Shown here in pieces: positions 26,673-35,354 of a stretch of DNA of 64,000 bases; position 1 is the stretch's first letter, and each line of letters begins with the position of its first letter. Origin of the DNA: Microbulbifer harenosus. GTDB taxonomy: Bacteria; Pseudomonadota; Gammaproteobacteria; Pseudomonadales; Cellvibrionaceae. A program made the translations under genes and the position numbers. Under the pieces are notes generated by a model that was not told where the DNA came from, made no database searches, and saw only the letters and a program-made list of their open reading frames with translations. Where the stretch lies: assembly GCF_005771435.1 (NCBI RefSeq), contig NZ_VANI01000013.1, forward strand, positions 90,834 to 154,833, written 5' to 3'.

Positions 26673-27347
26673 ATGATTCGCTTGTTAAAGGGACTTTTTT
26701 CAATAAAACAAGGGGCGATCAGAGCCGCCGCCCTAGTGGTGCTCGCCTGCCTGCTGACAGCCTGCGCGCATACGGTATCTGTCGATGGAAGATTTCCCGC
26801 ACCGGTGGGCAACCAGCATCCCCTCACCGTAGGAATATTCCTCAGTGAGGACTTCCGGCAATTTACCTACAGCGAGAACCGCGATGACCGCGACGAGTGG
26901 AATATCAACACCGGTCGCGCGCAGAAGAATCTGTTCGAGACCGTACTCGGTTCCATGTTCAAGGAAACCGTAAATCTGTCGCAGTATCCGAGCAATCTGC
27001 CCCAAGGAGTGGATCTGGTAATTGTGCCGGAAGTGCGCGAGCTGCAGTTCACCATGCCGCGGGAAACCCGTGTGAATATTTTCGAAGTGTGGATCAAGTA
27101 CGACATGCGCGCCTACAACCAGCAGGGTGACGCGGTGGCGGAGTGGGTGATCACCGCCTATGGAAAAACCCCCACCGCGTTCCTGAAATCCCAGGAGGCG
27201 GCACTCGCTCAAGCCATCAATGTGGCGTTGCGGGATGCGGGTGCCACGCTGTATACCGGTTTTGAACGAGTGCCGGAGTTGCAGGCATTTCTCGCCAGCA
27301 AACAGCGCGCCCTGAGCATGAAGCAAACGGAAGCAGACAACAACTGA
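26673..27347 (+). CDS. Lipoprotein of unknown function (cluster gene 11)
   Basis: 224 residues from the ATG at 26673, which has GGTGAGGA before it; GTG/ATG codons six and five residues upstream are less well placed. The lipoprotein signal ends LACLLTAC (Cys 31). The mature domain is alpha/beta, with LTVGIFLSEDFRQF, GVDLVIVPEVRELQF and RVNIFEVWIKYDMRAYN. This resembles small outer-membrane-associated lipoproteins that assemble with secretion or transport complexes, but I cannot name a family. It follows the VWA pair by 29 bases on the same strand, so it is probably co-transcribed. Confidence 0.7.
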   Translation: MIRLLKGLFSIKQGAIRAAALVVLACLLTACAHTVSVDGRFPAPVGNQHPLTVGIFLSEDFRQFTYSENRDDRDEWNINTGRAQKNLFETVLGSMFKETVNLSQYPSNLPQGVDLVIVPEVRELQFTMPRETRVNIFEVWIKYDMRAYNQQGDAVAEWVITAYGKTPTAFLKSQEAALAQAINVALRDAGATLYTGFERVPELQAFLASKQRALSMKQTEADNN

Positions 27348-27427
27348 GCATTAATTTTTTCGCAATGGATTTGCCCCCACCTGCCGCATACTCGGCAGAA
27401 AATAGGGGATTCAAGGAGGATGTAGCG

Positions 27428-28102
27428 GTGAAATTTCTGAGCGCGCTTTTTTCCATGTCGCTTCTCGCGACCCTCAATAGTGGCTGCACCACCGTCGTGA
27501 TCGACGAATACCGCCGCAGCGCTGGCGAGCTGGCGGTGGGCGACTCCGTGGTAATTCTCGGCCGCCGCCACTCCAGTGAATACGAAACTGAACCCGATTT
27601 GATCGACTGTGTCGGCCAAACGCTGCACAACCCGAAATCCGGAGTGAACGTCATTCCCGAACAGCAGTTTGTAGACGCACTCTATCCCTGGTTTGAACCA
27701 CGCACCGCGCCCATGCATATCAAGTCCCTGAGTAAGCTAATGGACATCCCTGACGTGCGCGACCGCATGGAAAGGTACGGGATCAAATATATCGTCTGGA
27801 TCGACGGCAATACGGAGACCACTTCAAGTGCCGGCTCCATCGGCTGCTCCATCGGCACCGCCGGCGCCGGCTGCTTTGGTTTCGGCACCTGGGACAAGGA
27901 GTCCGACTACGAGGCGTCGGTTTGGGATTTTCGCGATCAGGAGCTGTCTGGAAAGATCAGCGCCGATGCTCAGGGCACCTCGTATATGCCCGCCATTGTC
28001 GTACCCATTCCGTTGATCGCCCGGGTGCAGAACAACGCCTGCAAGGGCATGGCCGCACAGCTTCAGGAATTTCTGTTACCGCCGCAATCCGCCAGCCGCT
28101 GA
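27428..28102 (+). CDS. Lipoprotein of unknown function (cluster gene 12)
   Basis: 224 residues from a GTG at 27428 preceded by AAGGAGG. An earlier start at 27365 would spoil the signal peptide. The lipoprotein signal ends LNSGC (Cys 20). The mature protein has strands LAVGDSVVILGRRHSSEYE and GIKYIVWIDGNTETTSS. It then has a Gly/Cys-rich hairpin (IGCSIGTAGAGCFGFGTW) with two Cys that could form a disulfide, and a late Cys at NNACKG. No named family. It is the last gene before the M48 peptidase and probably the end of the cluster proper. Confidence 0.7.
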   Translation: MKFLSALFSMSLLATLNSGCTTVVIDEYRRSAGELAVGDSVVILGRRHSSEYETEPDLIDCVGQTLHNPKSGVNVIPEQQFVDALYPWFEPRTAPMHIKSLSKLMDIPDVRDRMERYGIKYIVWIDGNTETTSSAGSIGCSIGTAGAGCFGFGTWDKESDYEASVWDFRDQELSGKISADAQGTSYMPAIVVPIPLIARVQNNACKGMAAQLQEFLLPPQSASR

Positions 28103-28161
28103 AATAAACGGAGTTTGCAGCAGCGGCTATCTGACTGGAGAGAATAACTAGGGAGCCTCAA

Positions 28162-29616
28162 ATGCACACGCTCAAAAAAAGACTGTTAACCGCCCTGCTG
28201 GTAGTCACCGCCGCCGGCTGTTCCTTCAATCCCGCCACCAACCGGCCGGATCTCGTGCTGATGTCGGAAGAAAAGGAAATCAAAATCGGGCGTGAGATGC
28301 ACGAAAAACTGGTCGCCAGCACTCCTATCTATAGCGATCCGATTCTTACCGCTTATGTCGAACACGTGGGTCAGAAAATTGCCAAGGCCAGTGACCGCCC
28401 GGACCTCACCTACTACTTCACCATCATCGACAGCCAGGATATCAATGCCTTTGCTCTGCCCGGCGGCTATGTGTATATCAACCGCGGTCTGCTGACCTAT
28501 CTGCACTCGGAAGCGGAAATGGCCGCCGTGCTCGCCCATGAAGTGGGGCACATCACCGCCCGCCACGCCGTGCGCCAGAAAACCGCAGCCACCGGTGCCG
28601 GCGTCGCTTCAGTGCTCTCGGTACTGGTCACCGGCAGCGGCGTAGTGGGTGATGTAACCAATCTGTGGAGCACCGCCGCGGTGAAAGGATACGGCCGGGA
28701 TATGGAGCTGGAGGCCGACCGCTTCGGTGCCCAGTACATGTACAACGCCGGTTATGATCCACAGTCGATGATCAACGTGATTGCATTGCTCAAGGATCAG
28801 GAAACCTTCGCCCGCCGCCGCGCGCGGGTCGAGGGCAAGCAACAGCAGACCTACCACGGTGTTTTCTCCTCACACCCACGCAATGACGTACGTCTGCGCG
28901 AAGTCGTTGAGGCGGCGGGAAAACTGCCGGATGACAAGAAAATTACCAAGGTGGAGTACTATCGCGAAAAAACCGATGGCATCGTCTACGGCACCAATGC
29001 GCAGGAGAGCGAGAAAAACCGTTTCAATCACAAGAGCCTGGGCTTCTCGCTCCTGTTCCCAGAAGGTTGGACAGTGGAAAACCTACGCTCCGCCATTGTC
29101 GGCACTGCGCCGGACAAATCCGCAACCCTCACCATCAAGGTCGATAAGCGCGATGGAAATCAGCCTGCGGATATGGCGCTGCGCGGCGTATACGATGTGC
29201 GCAGCCTGGAACAGGATGAGACGCTGAATCAGTACCGGCTGGAGGGCCACACCGGTAAGCTGCCGATCAAGTCCAGTGACAGTCCGGACCGGGTGGCGAT
29301 CCTGTTCTACGGCAGCCGCCAGTACATTCTGGAAGGAAAAATCAGTGAAAAACCGAAAGACACCAAAGCGGCCACCGAGCTGGACAATCTGTTCCTGACC
29401 AGCATCCGCAGCTTCCGCCCCTTGCGCCAAACCGACATCGCCAAACCGGACATCAAACGCGTGCGCTATGTACAAGCCAATGACAAGACGACATTCGCAT
29501 CCCTGGCCCGACACATGGAAATCGGCGAGTATGCGGAGGAACAGCTGCGTCTACTGAACGGTTACTACCCGCGTGGTGAGCCCAAACCGGGGGAATGGAT
29601 CAAGATTGTGCAGTAA
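28162..29616 (+). CDS. M48-family metalloprotease lipoprotein with LysM-like tail
   Basis: 484 residues with a GGGAG ribosome site. The signal ends VVTAAGC (Cys 20), indicating a periplasm-facing lipoprotein. The M48 zinc site is HEVGH (about residues 126-130) and the downstream Glu ligand lies in MELEADRFGAQY (about 180). A second domain (about 280-430) follows the peptidase. The last 45 residues (FASLARHMEIGEYAEEQLRL to GEWIKIV) resemble a LysM-type or LysM-derived module, often seen in BepA/LoiP-like proteases. Family members degrade or help assemble outer-membrane proteins. It lies 59 bases past the cluster on the same strand and could serve it or be independent. Confidence 0.9.
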   Translation: MHTLKKRLLTALLVVTAAGCSFNPATNRPDLVLMSEEKEIKIGREMHEKLVASTPIYSDPILTAYVEHVGQKIAKASDRPDLTYYFTIIDSQDINAFALPGGYVYINRGLLTYLHSEAEMAAVLAHEVGHITARHAVRQKTAATGAGVASVLSVLVTGSGVVGDVTNLWSTAAVKGYGRDMELEADRFGAQYMYNAGYDPQSMINVIALLKDQETFARRRARVEGKQQQTYHGVFSSHPRNDVRLREVVEAAGKLPDDKKITKVEYYREKTDGIVYGTNAQESEKNRFNHKSLGFSLLFPEGWTVENLRSAIVGTAPDKSATLTIKVDKRDGNQPADMALRGVYDVRSLEQDETLNQYRLEGHTGKLPIKSSDSPDRVAILFYGSRQYILEGKISEKPKDTKAATELDNLFLTSIRSFRPLRQTDIAKPDIKRVRYVQANDKTTFASLARHMEIGEYAEEQLRLLNGYYPRGEPKPGEWIKIVQ

Positions 29617-29678
29617 ATTGGGGCAGACCATTCGATCTGCCGCAATGAAACGCCGCCGATGTCTGTCGGAGCTGTTCG

Positions 29679-31643
29679 TCAGACGGGTTCCGGATTGAGT
29701 GGCGTTTCCGCACTACCCGCGGTGGAAGACGATTGCTCACTGTACTCGACCACCATGTTGCGCCCGCGCTCCTTGGCGCAGTAGAGGGCGTGGTCTGCCT
29801 GCCGCAGCAGAGTTTCCACCGATTCGTCGGTGCTGCCATGGGCCACGCCGATACTTGAGGTAAATTGCACACAGCCCTCGGGGCAACGCAAGCGGATCTG
29901 CGCGATGTTGTCCCGCAGGCGCTCAGCGGTGTACAGAGAGTCCGGCCGGGTTTCGGTGATCAGCAGCGCGAACTCCTCGCCACCGAGACGCCCGAAAACG
30001 TCGGTTTCGCGGATTTTCCGCTGAATGGTCACGCTGAATTGGCGCAGCGCCTCATCACCGATACCGTGGCCGTGGTTATCGTTGATGGACTTGAAGTGAT
30101 CGATATCAAACATCAGCAGGCTCACAGGCTCACCCCTGCGCTGAGCGCGTTTGATACATAGCTCGGCATCCGACAAAAAGCTGCGACGGTTGCGGATACC
30201 GGTGAGAGGATCAGTGCGCGCTTCCAGTTCAGCCTGCTGTTTTGCCTTTTCAAGCTCTTCCGTGCGCGCCCGCACCAAGCCTTCCAGTTTGACCTTCGAC
30301 TGCTCCAGATGCCGGCGGTACTGTCGCTCCGACTCCAACCCCTGCAAGCGCAGGCGGCGCAGCTTCATTCCCATGGCGGCCATAATCGTGACCATTTCGA
30401 TAAATGAACTGAGTGGCGGCAGGTAATAGTTCACCAGATTGTGCTCGACATAGCCGAGATCCCGCAGCGCCTGGTAAAAAAGCCCAGCCAGTAACAGCGT
30501 CCAGCCCAGCGCGAACACGACCGCCTCGCTGGAGCCCTGCCGCCAGCGCACCAGAGCAATAACCGTGAAGGCTGGATATAGCAACAGCGCGAAAGTAATA
30601 CTCATCAGCGCCACGGCTTTGATCTGCAGCAGCGCACTGCCGAGCAGCACTCCCGCATTTACCATCATCAGGATCAGGATCAGATCCAGCCTGGGTGTGT
30701 ACTTGCGTGTCTGCAGGAACAGACGATCGAAGACGAGCCCACACAGAATGCTGACGGCACCGGCCGCCGACATATAACTCCAGTGGAACCCATCGGGCAG
30801 CACGTACTGATGGGTAAATCCGAGAATGGTGCCCCAGGCCACGATTTTGGAGATACCGTATACGAAATAGGCGAAGAAACTCCACTCGCGGGTGGTCACT
30901 CCGACAATCAGCGAGAAGAGGGAGATGAGGGCAATCCCACCAAACAGAAACGACAGCACCGCGGTTTCGCCGGTATGGGATTTGCTGAGGGCATCGGGAG
31001 ACCAGATCCGCATGGAGGGAAACACGAACCCGACCTCCTCGGAGTCAAACCGCACCAGAAATGCCTCAGACGTACCCGACGCGAGAACCACTGGCACCAC
31101 GAAGCGGTTGTGGAATACCGGCCGCCGTGCGAAGGACTCCCCCATCGCGAGATTGGCCAACTCCAGGAAATGAGGAGTGTCGACGGAAGCGCTGGCGAAC
31201 GCCTGCAGCCGGATCAATTGGTGATCCACGTATTCCAGATGTATGGGAACGGAACTATCTGTCGTGTTACGCAGAATGAACAGGGACCAGTAGCTGCCCT
31301 TCCGCAGGCCGGTTGAACCGGCTCCGGCCAGAGGTCGGAATTCGCCCTGCTCCAGCGCCTGCAGAGCCGCTGAGAGATCGGCCCTGCCACTGGGGTCATG
31401 CCAGACGGCAGCCTGCCCCGTTCTTAGACTGCCATCTTCAGCGGCGCCGATGTCTATCGCATCGGCAAAGGAATGCAGCGGCGCGGTGAGTGTGTTTTCC
31501 TGGGTACCTTTGCCCACCCCGCCCACGGTGATCCCTGCGTGAACCTGGGCACACAGCCCCCCCCACAGGAGTACAAGCAGGCCCTGCACAAACAGGCGAA
31601 CCAGTGATTTGTATAAAAGCCCAGCGGGAGCAACGACATTCAT
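29679..31643 (-). CDS. Diguanylate cyclase with 7TMR-DISM sensory region (GGDEF)
   Basis: 654 residues. A signal peptide leads into a periplasmic 7TMR-DISM extracellular domain (about 60-230). Seven membrane helices follow (about 240-440), then a short coiled coil and a GGDEF domain. The active site is GGEEF (near 557). An allosteric I-site RETD lies five residues before it. FDIDHFKSINDNHGHGIGDE supplies the metal-binding Asp. All catalytic residues are intact, so it should make c-di-GMP in response to a periplasmic ligand, often a carbohydrate in this class. It is convergent with the M48 gene, with about 60 bases between them. Confidence 0.93.
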   Translation of the reverse strand: MNVVAPAGLLYKSLVRLFVQGLLVLLWGGLCAQVHAGITVGGVGKGTQENTLTAPLHSFADAIDIGAAEDGSLRTGQAAVWHDPSGRADLSAALQALEQGEFRPLAGAGSTGLRKGSYWSLFILRNTTDSSVPIHLEYVDHQLIRLQAFASASVDTPHFLELANLAMGESFARRPVFHNRFVVPVVLASGTSEAFLVRFDSEEVGFVFPSMRIWSPDALSKSHTGETAVLSFLFGGIALISLFSLIVGVTTREWSFFAYFVYGISKIVAWGTILGFTHQYVLPDGFHWSYMSAAGAVSILCGLVFDRLFLQTRKYTPRLDLILILMMVNAGVLLGSALLQIKAVALMSITFALLLYPAFTVIALVRWRQGSSEAVVFALGWTLLLAGLFYQALRDLGYVEHNLVNYYLPPLSSFIEMVTIMAAMGMKLRRLRLQGLESERQYRRHLEQSKVKLEGLVRARTEELEKAKQQAELEARTDPLTGIRNRRSFLSDAELCIKRAQRRGEPVSLLMFDIDHFKSINDNHGHGIGDEALRQFSVTIQRKIRETDVFGRLGGEEFALLITETRPDSLYTAERLRDNIAQIRLRCPEGCVQFTSSIGVAHGSTDESVETLLRQADHALYCAKERGRNMVVEYSEQSSSTAGSAETPLNPEPV

Positions 31644-31987
31644 GGTCCTGAAAACCAGGTTACCGCAGAAATCCTGCGCAGTTGTAGATGTTCCGGCTGC
31701 GGGTGTTTCTTATCTTGTGGACATTCACCCGGCAAAAGGTCAGGCACTGAATAGTCAGCCGTAAAGGCGGAAAGTGTACCGGCTCACGAAATGATATTCA
31801 TGCCCCAATTTTACCCAGCCTCCGCACCCGCCTCGTCGCGAAGCAACATAGACCCACGAAATCAAGCCAAGTGAGAACAAAATCCCACTCTTTGCCAAGC
31901 AGAAATGAAAAAGGTCGCCTTTGGCGACCTAAAGGGAAAACATGACTGACGACGGATTACTTTTGAGGATTTCCGTCTATTCAGGGG
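31644..31987. other. Intergenic region with terminator of the enoyl-CoA hydratase gene
   Basis: About 340 bases between two minus-strand genes. The right side holds a terminator at 31907-31930; the left side should hold the promoter of the diguanylate cyclase gene. Nothing else is recognised. Confidence 0.5.
31907..31930 (-). terminator. Rho-independent terminator of the enoyl-CoA hydratase gene
   Basis: AGGTCGCC / GGCGACCT form a perfect 8-bp stem with a TTT loop. On the minus strand it is followed by TTTTTCATTTC. It lies about 60 bases past the stop at 31988. Confidence 0.8.
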
Positions 31988-32767
31988 TCAGTCAAAGCGG
32001 GAGAAGTCTGCCGGCCTTTTTTCCATGAAAGCTGTGGCTGCTTCGCGAAACTCATCCGACTGCAGGCGCGCCTTGAAATGTCCCGCTTCCTCCCGAATGG
32101 CCGCCATGCCGCTCTCCAGAGTGCCCTGGCGCAATAGCTTCTTGGTCAACCGCACCGCCTCGGGGGCCTTCTGAGCAAGCTCTGCAGCGTATACCCGGGC
32201 GCGATCCAGCGCTTCGCCGGAATACACCACTTCGTTGCAGATATTCACATCCGCCGCGGTCTGCGCATCGAACTTCTTGCCCAGCAACAGCAGCTCCGAC
32301 GCCTTGGTGTGACCCATAATACGCGGCAGCAGGAAACTGGAACCGTACTCGGGACACAGACCGAGATTGACGAAAGGCATCTGGAAAACGGCATCATCCT
32401 CGGCGATGGAGAGGTCACAGTGCAGCAACAGGGTGGTGCCAATACCCACCGCCGGACCGGCAACTGCGGCGATCACCGGTTTGGGAAAACGGTACAGTGC
32501 CTGCATAAAACGAAAAACAGGAGACTCCTCGCCACTGGCGGAACCGCCGAGAAAATCCGTCAGGTCGTTGCCGCTGGTAAAAGCTCCGCCGCTACCCGTG
32601 AGAATGACCACCCTGACTTCAGAGTCAACGACTGCCGCATCCAGCAGATCGGCCATGGCTGAGTACATGGCCATAGTGAGCGCATTCTTCCGCTCCGGCC
32701 GGTTGATGGTGATCTCCAGTACCCGTCCGGATACCTGAGACCGAATTTCTGCACACTGGCTCTGCAT
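31988..32767 (-). CDS. Enoyl-CoA hydratase/isomerase family protein
   Basis: 259 residues from the ATG at 32767 with a GGAG site; a longer upstream frame is not supported. Crotonase fold: the oxyanion-hole segment GGAFTSGNDLTDFLG and the helix AVAGPAVGIGTTLLLHCDLS are seen. The position of the first catalytic Glu in true hydratases (after GGxxxxG) is occupied by Cys/Pro-Glu in LGLCPEYGSSFLLPR, so hydratase rather than isomerase or thioesterase activity is not certain. The overall pattern resembles PaaB/PaaG- or YdiN-region type crotonases. It is a single gene with its own terminator. Confidence 0.82.
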   Translation of the reverse strand: MQSQCAEIRSQVSGRVLEITINRPERKNALTMAMYSAMADLLDAAVVDSEVRVVILTGSGGAFTSGNDLTDFLGGSASGEESPVFRFMQALYRFPKPVIAAVAGPAVGIGTTLLLHCDLSIAEDDAVFQMPFVNLGLCPEYGSSFLLPRIMGHTKASELLLLGKKFDAQTAADVNICNEVVYSGEALDRARVYAAELAQKAPEAVRLTKKLLRQGTLESGMAAIREEAGHFKARLQSDEFREAATAFMEKRPADFSRFD

Positions 32768-33114
32768 GAGGTCGGCTCCGCCTATTCTGTGATTATCGCA
32801 ATTGACTGCATCGCCCGACCCAACCCCGGTCGGGACCCGCAGGGCCGGATTTCCGGCCGTCATTACATTTGGTATGAACAGGTCACTAGTGTAGCCACTC
32901 CCCAAATGTGCACGAGGTCCGATTCGACCAGATTGGGTTGCGGATTCTCAACGTTAGTGGCGGTCTCCGGTTAAAGGATTTTCCAACTGCTCCGGTGGAA
33001 ACCTTATAATGCGGCCAAAGATTGGCGAAATGGCGCAATTTAAGATTCACATCACTGGCAAAACCGGTACAACCATTTCGGTTACGGTGATTTAAAGACA
33101 GGAACACTCCAAAA
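32768..33114. other. Divergent promoter region, enoyl-CoA hydratase / tryptophan dioxygenase
   Basis: About 350 bases. Two hairpins lie side by side: CCCGACC / GGTCGGG at 32814-32834 and GGCCGGA / TCCGGCC at 32843-32858. Neither is followed by a U-run in either direction. A perfect TATAAT lies at 33005-33010, about 105 bases before the plus-strand start. No gene is seen. Confidence 0.5.
33005..33010 (+). promoter_or_regulatory. Candidate -10 box for the tryptophan 2,3-dioxygenase gene
   Basis: A perfect TATAAT on the plus strand. The possible -35 (TTCCAA, 18 bases upstream) is weak, so this rests mainly on the -10 match and its position. Confidence 0.35.
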
Positions 33115-33897
33115 ATGACAGTGACATACAGCTCCTACCTGAAAGTCGACGAGTTGCTGCAGTGCCAGCAACCACTATCGGAAGGGCCGGAGCACGACGA
33201 ACTGCTATTTATCGTTATCCACCAAAGCTACGAGCTTTGGTTCAAGCAGCTGCTGCACGAACTCGACTTTCTGGTGCGACTTTTCAACGGCGGCGAGCGC
33301 AACCGGGCCCTGCACACACTAAAACGGGTAGACGCAATCTACCGCACCCTGATCCAGCAGGTCGACATACTGGAAACTCTCACCCCACTGGAGTTCATGT
33401 CATTCCGCGACCGCCTGTCCACCGCCAGCGGTTTTCAGTCCTTTCAATTCCGCGAACTGGAATTCCTCTACGGCGCTAAAGATGCAAAGAAGCTGGGCAA
33501 TTACGAGCCCGGCTCCGAACACTACCGCCGCCTGCAAAAGCGCCTTGAGGCGCCGACTCTGTGGGACGCCTTCCTGCGCTTCCTGGCCCTCGAGGGGCAC
33601 AATATTCCCAAAGCGGAACTGGAGCGGGACTTCAGCCAGGTGGCTGCGCCCTCTACTGCCGTGCAGAAGGTATTGATCGATGTGTACCGGAATGATCCGC
33701 TGGTAAGCGATATCTGCGAAGCGCTGGTGGATATAGACACCTCGCTGCAGCAGTGGCGGTACCGCCATGTAAAGATGGTGGAGCGAACCATCGGCCACAA
33801 AATGGGTACCGGGGGCTCCAGTGGTGTGGGTTACTTGCAAAGTACGCTGTTCAAACCGGTGTTCCCAGACCTGTGGGCGATCCGTTCCGAGTTCTGA
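33115..33897 (+). CDS. kynA: Tryptophan 2,3-dioxygenase
   Basis: 260 residues, close to the length of bacterial TDO. This heme enzyme opens the indole ring of L-Trp to N-formylkynurenine, the first step of the kynurenine path. Seen: the substrate-site His in VIHQSYELWFKQLLHELD, the FQFRELEFLYG segment, and the C-terminal signature GHKMGTGGSSGVGYL. The proximal heme His is expected in RHVKMVERTIGHKMG. No kynB/kynU or other Trp-catabolic gene is nearby, so the rest of the path must be elsewhere. It is followed by a strong bidirectional terminator. Confidence 0.95.
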   Translation: MTVTYSSYLKVDELLQCQQPLSEGPEHDELLFIVIHQSYELWFKQLLHELDFLVRLFNGGERNRALHTLKRVDAIYRTLIQQVDILETLTPLEFMSFRDRLSTASGFQSFQFRELEFLYGAKDAKKLGNYEPGSEHYRRLQKRLEAPTLWDAFLRFLALEGHNIPKAELERDFSQVAAPSTAVQKVLIDVYRNDPLVSDICEALVDIDTSLQQWRYRHVKMVERTIGHKMGTGGSSGVGYLQSTLFKPVFPDLWAIRSEF

Positions 33898-33970
33898 CCA
33901 CAATGGTGGCCGAGCGCGGGAGAACCGCCTGGCCACTCACATAGAGACCGGATGGGACAAATCGCAGGCA

Positions 33971-34003
33971 CAAAAAAAGCCAGCATATGCTGGCCTTTTT
34001 TGT
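33971..34003. terminator. Bidirectional terminator between kynA and exbD
   Basis: An almost perfect inverted repeat: an A-run, then GCCAGCA / TGCTGGC with a very short AT loop, then a T-run. It can end transcription from kynA (plus) and from the exbD-like gene (minus), which converge here. Confidence 0.9.
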
Positions 34004-34032
34004 GCCCTCTAGGGCTGCCCTGAAGAAGCGCG

Positions 34033-34461
34033 TTAGCGCTTGTCTTCGAAAGGCACCAGGGAAACCTGAATATTCGGGTTTACCTCTTTCGCCGCGTCGG
34101 CGATGGTCACGTATGTGTCTGCGCTGGACTTATTGTGCGCACGTACGATTACGATGGCCTGGGGGTTTTCCGCGTAGAGCTGGGCAATACGGGCTCTTAC
34201 CGCACGGCTGTCGATACGGCTGCTTCCCATCCAGATCTCGTCGGCCGAATTCACGGTCAGCAGGATATTCTGCTTGTCGGGGTCCGGCGGAGTCTCTACC
34301 TGCTGATCAGGATCCGGCACGTTCACGTCCAGCGCCTTCTCTTTCACGAAGGATGCCGTCACGATAAAGAAGATCAGCATGATGAACACGACGTCCAGCA
34401 TGGGGGTCAGGTCAATATCGGCCTTTTCTTCTTCTACGGCCTTACCGCGTCGTCTACTCAT
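34033..34461 (-). CDS. ExbD/TolR-family protein (orphan, no adjacent exbB)
   Basis: 142 residues: a basic N-tail, one helix with the ExbD signature DIDLTPMLDVVFIMLIFFIV (the functional Asp is in the MLD), and a small periplasmic alpha/beta domain (ILLTVNSADEIWMGSSRID to IQVSLVPF). ExbD works with an ExbB pentamer to energise TonB, but no exbB or tonB lies beside this gene. The upstream neighbour is mgsA, about 165 bases away. The only ExbB-type gene in the window is in the unknown cluster at 22.4 kb. Its normal partner may be elsewhere on the chromosome. Confidence 0.9.
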   Translation of the reverse strand: MSRRRGKAVEEEKADIDLTPMLDVVFIMLIFFIVTASFVKEKALDVNVPDPDQQVETPPDPDKQNILLTVNSADEIWMGSSRIDSRAVRARIAQLYAENPQAIVIVRAHNKSSADTYVTIADAAKEVNPNIQVSLVPFEDKR

Positions 34462-34626
34462 AAAACACCGTACTGTTTTTAATTCGAATTACTCCGGTTA
34501 CCCGGTCTAATCAGGTGGGGAAGATTGCCGGGAAATGGCCATCAATGCAAGCGCAAGATTCCGCGCCAAAAATATCCCTTAAAAATCAATGAGATAGAAA
34601 GAAGACCCACTCAAACCGGACGAAAA

Positions 34627-35097
34627 TTAGACAGCTGTTTCGTGTTTTCTCTCGGCCAGATAGCCCTGATAGTCAGGTACCTGCCGCGGGAAACTCCGCG
34701 TCATCAGCGCCGAGTGGATCATCATGTCGGCGCTGCTGGCATTACAAGCCACCGGGATATTCCACACCGCGGCAATGCGCAACAGCGCTTTCACGTCTGG
34801 ATCATGGGGCATGGGTTCGAAAGGATCCCAAAAGAAAATCAGGATATCCACCTCGCCCTGACAGATACGGGCACCCAGCTGCTGGTCTCCCCCCATGGGA
34901 CCGCTGAACAGTTTCTCCACCGCCATACCGGTCGCCGCCTCTATCCGTGTCCCGGTGGTTCCGGTTCCCAGCAACTGATGCTGCTCGAGAATACCCCGGT
35001 GCTGCAGACACCAGTCAATGAGACTGGCCTTGCGGTTATCGTGCGCCACCAGAGCGATACGTTTCTGCGCTGCAATCGGCTGATCTATATAGTTCAC
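34627..35097 (-). CDS. mgsA: Methylglyoxal synthase
   Basis: About 156 residues if the GTG at 35097 (after GGGGGCTCAA) is used; a GTG at 35127 would add ten residues. Converts dihydroxyacetone phosphate to methylglyoxal and phosphate. The signature blocks are present: ALVAHDNRKASLIDWC, LLGTGTTGTRI for phosphate binding, the catalytic Asp in SGPMGGDQQLGARI, and FFWDPFEPMPHDPDVKALLR with the catalytic His/Asp. The family is cytoplasmic and homohexameric. The start is the only uncertain point. Confidence 0.93.
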   Translation of the reverse strand: MNYIDQPIAAQKRIALVAHDNRKASLIDWCLQHRGILEQHQLLGTGTTGTRIEAATGMAVEKLFSGPMGGDQQLGARICQGEVDILIFFWDPFEPMPHDPDVKALLRIAAVWNIPVACNASSADMMIHSALMTRSFPRQVPDYQGYLAERKHETAV

Positions 35098-35354
35098 TTG
35101 AGCCCCCGGGCAACTTATCCTGAACACGCTACTACTTACACGGTTAATACGGTGCCGATGTCACACAGCACTACCGACAACGAATGACTCCTGGCTGCCT
35201 GGTACAGACCCGAGCGGAAATCCGGGAGAACAGGGGGATTATGCTAAATTCTGCTGCCGTCATCCATCCACGCGGCAATCCCCTCTTTATGTTGCCCCCG
35301 GGTGAGTATAATCCGCCCCGTTTTATGTACATGCTTTCATATATAGGAGTGAGT

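Noticed and set aside
22416..28102. Tol-Pal or TonB energising system
   Set aside because: No TolA, TolB, Pal or anchored TonB occurs, and the ExbD-like partners carry VWA heads. The channel family is the same but the system differs.
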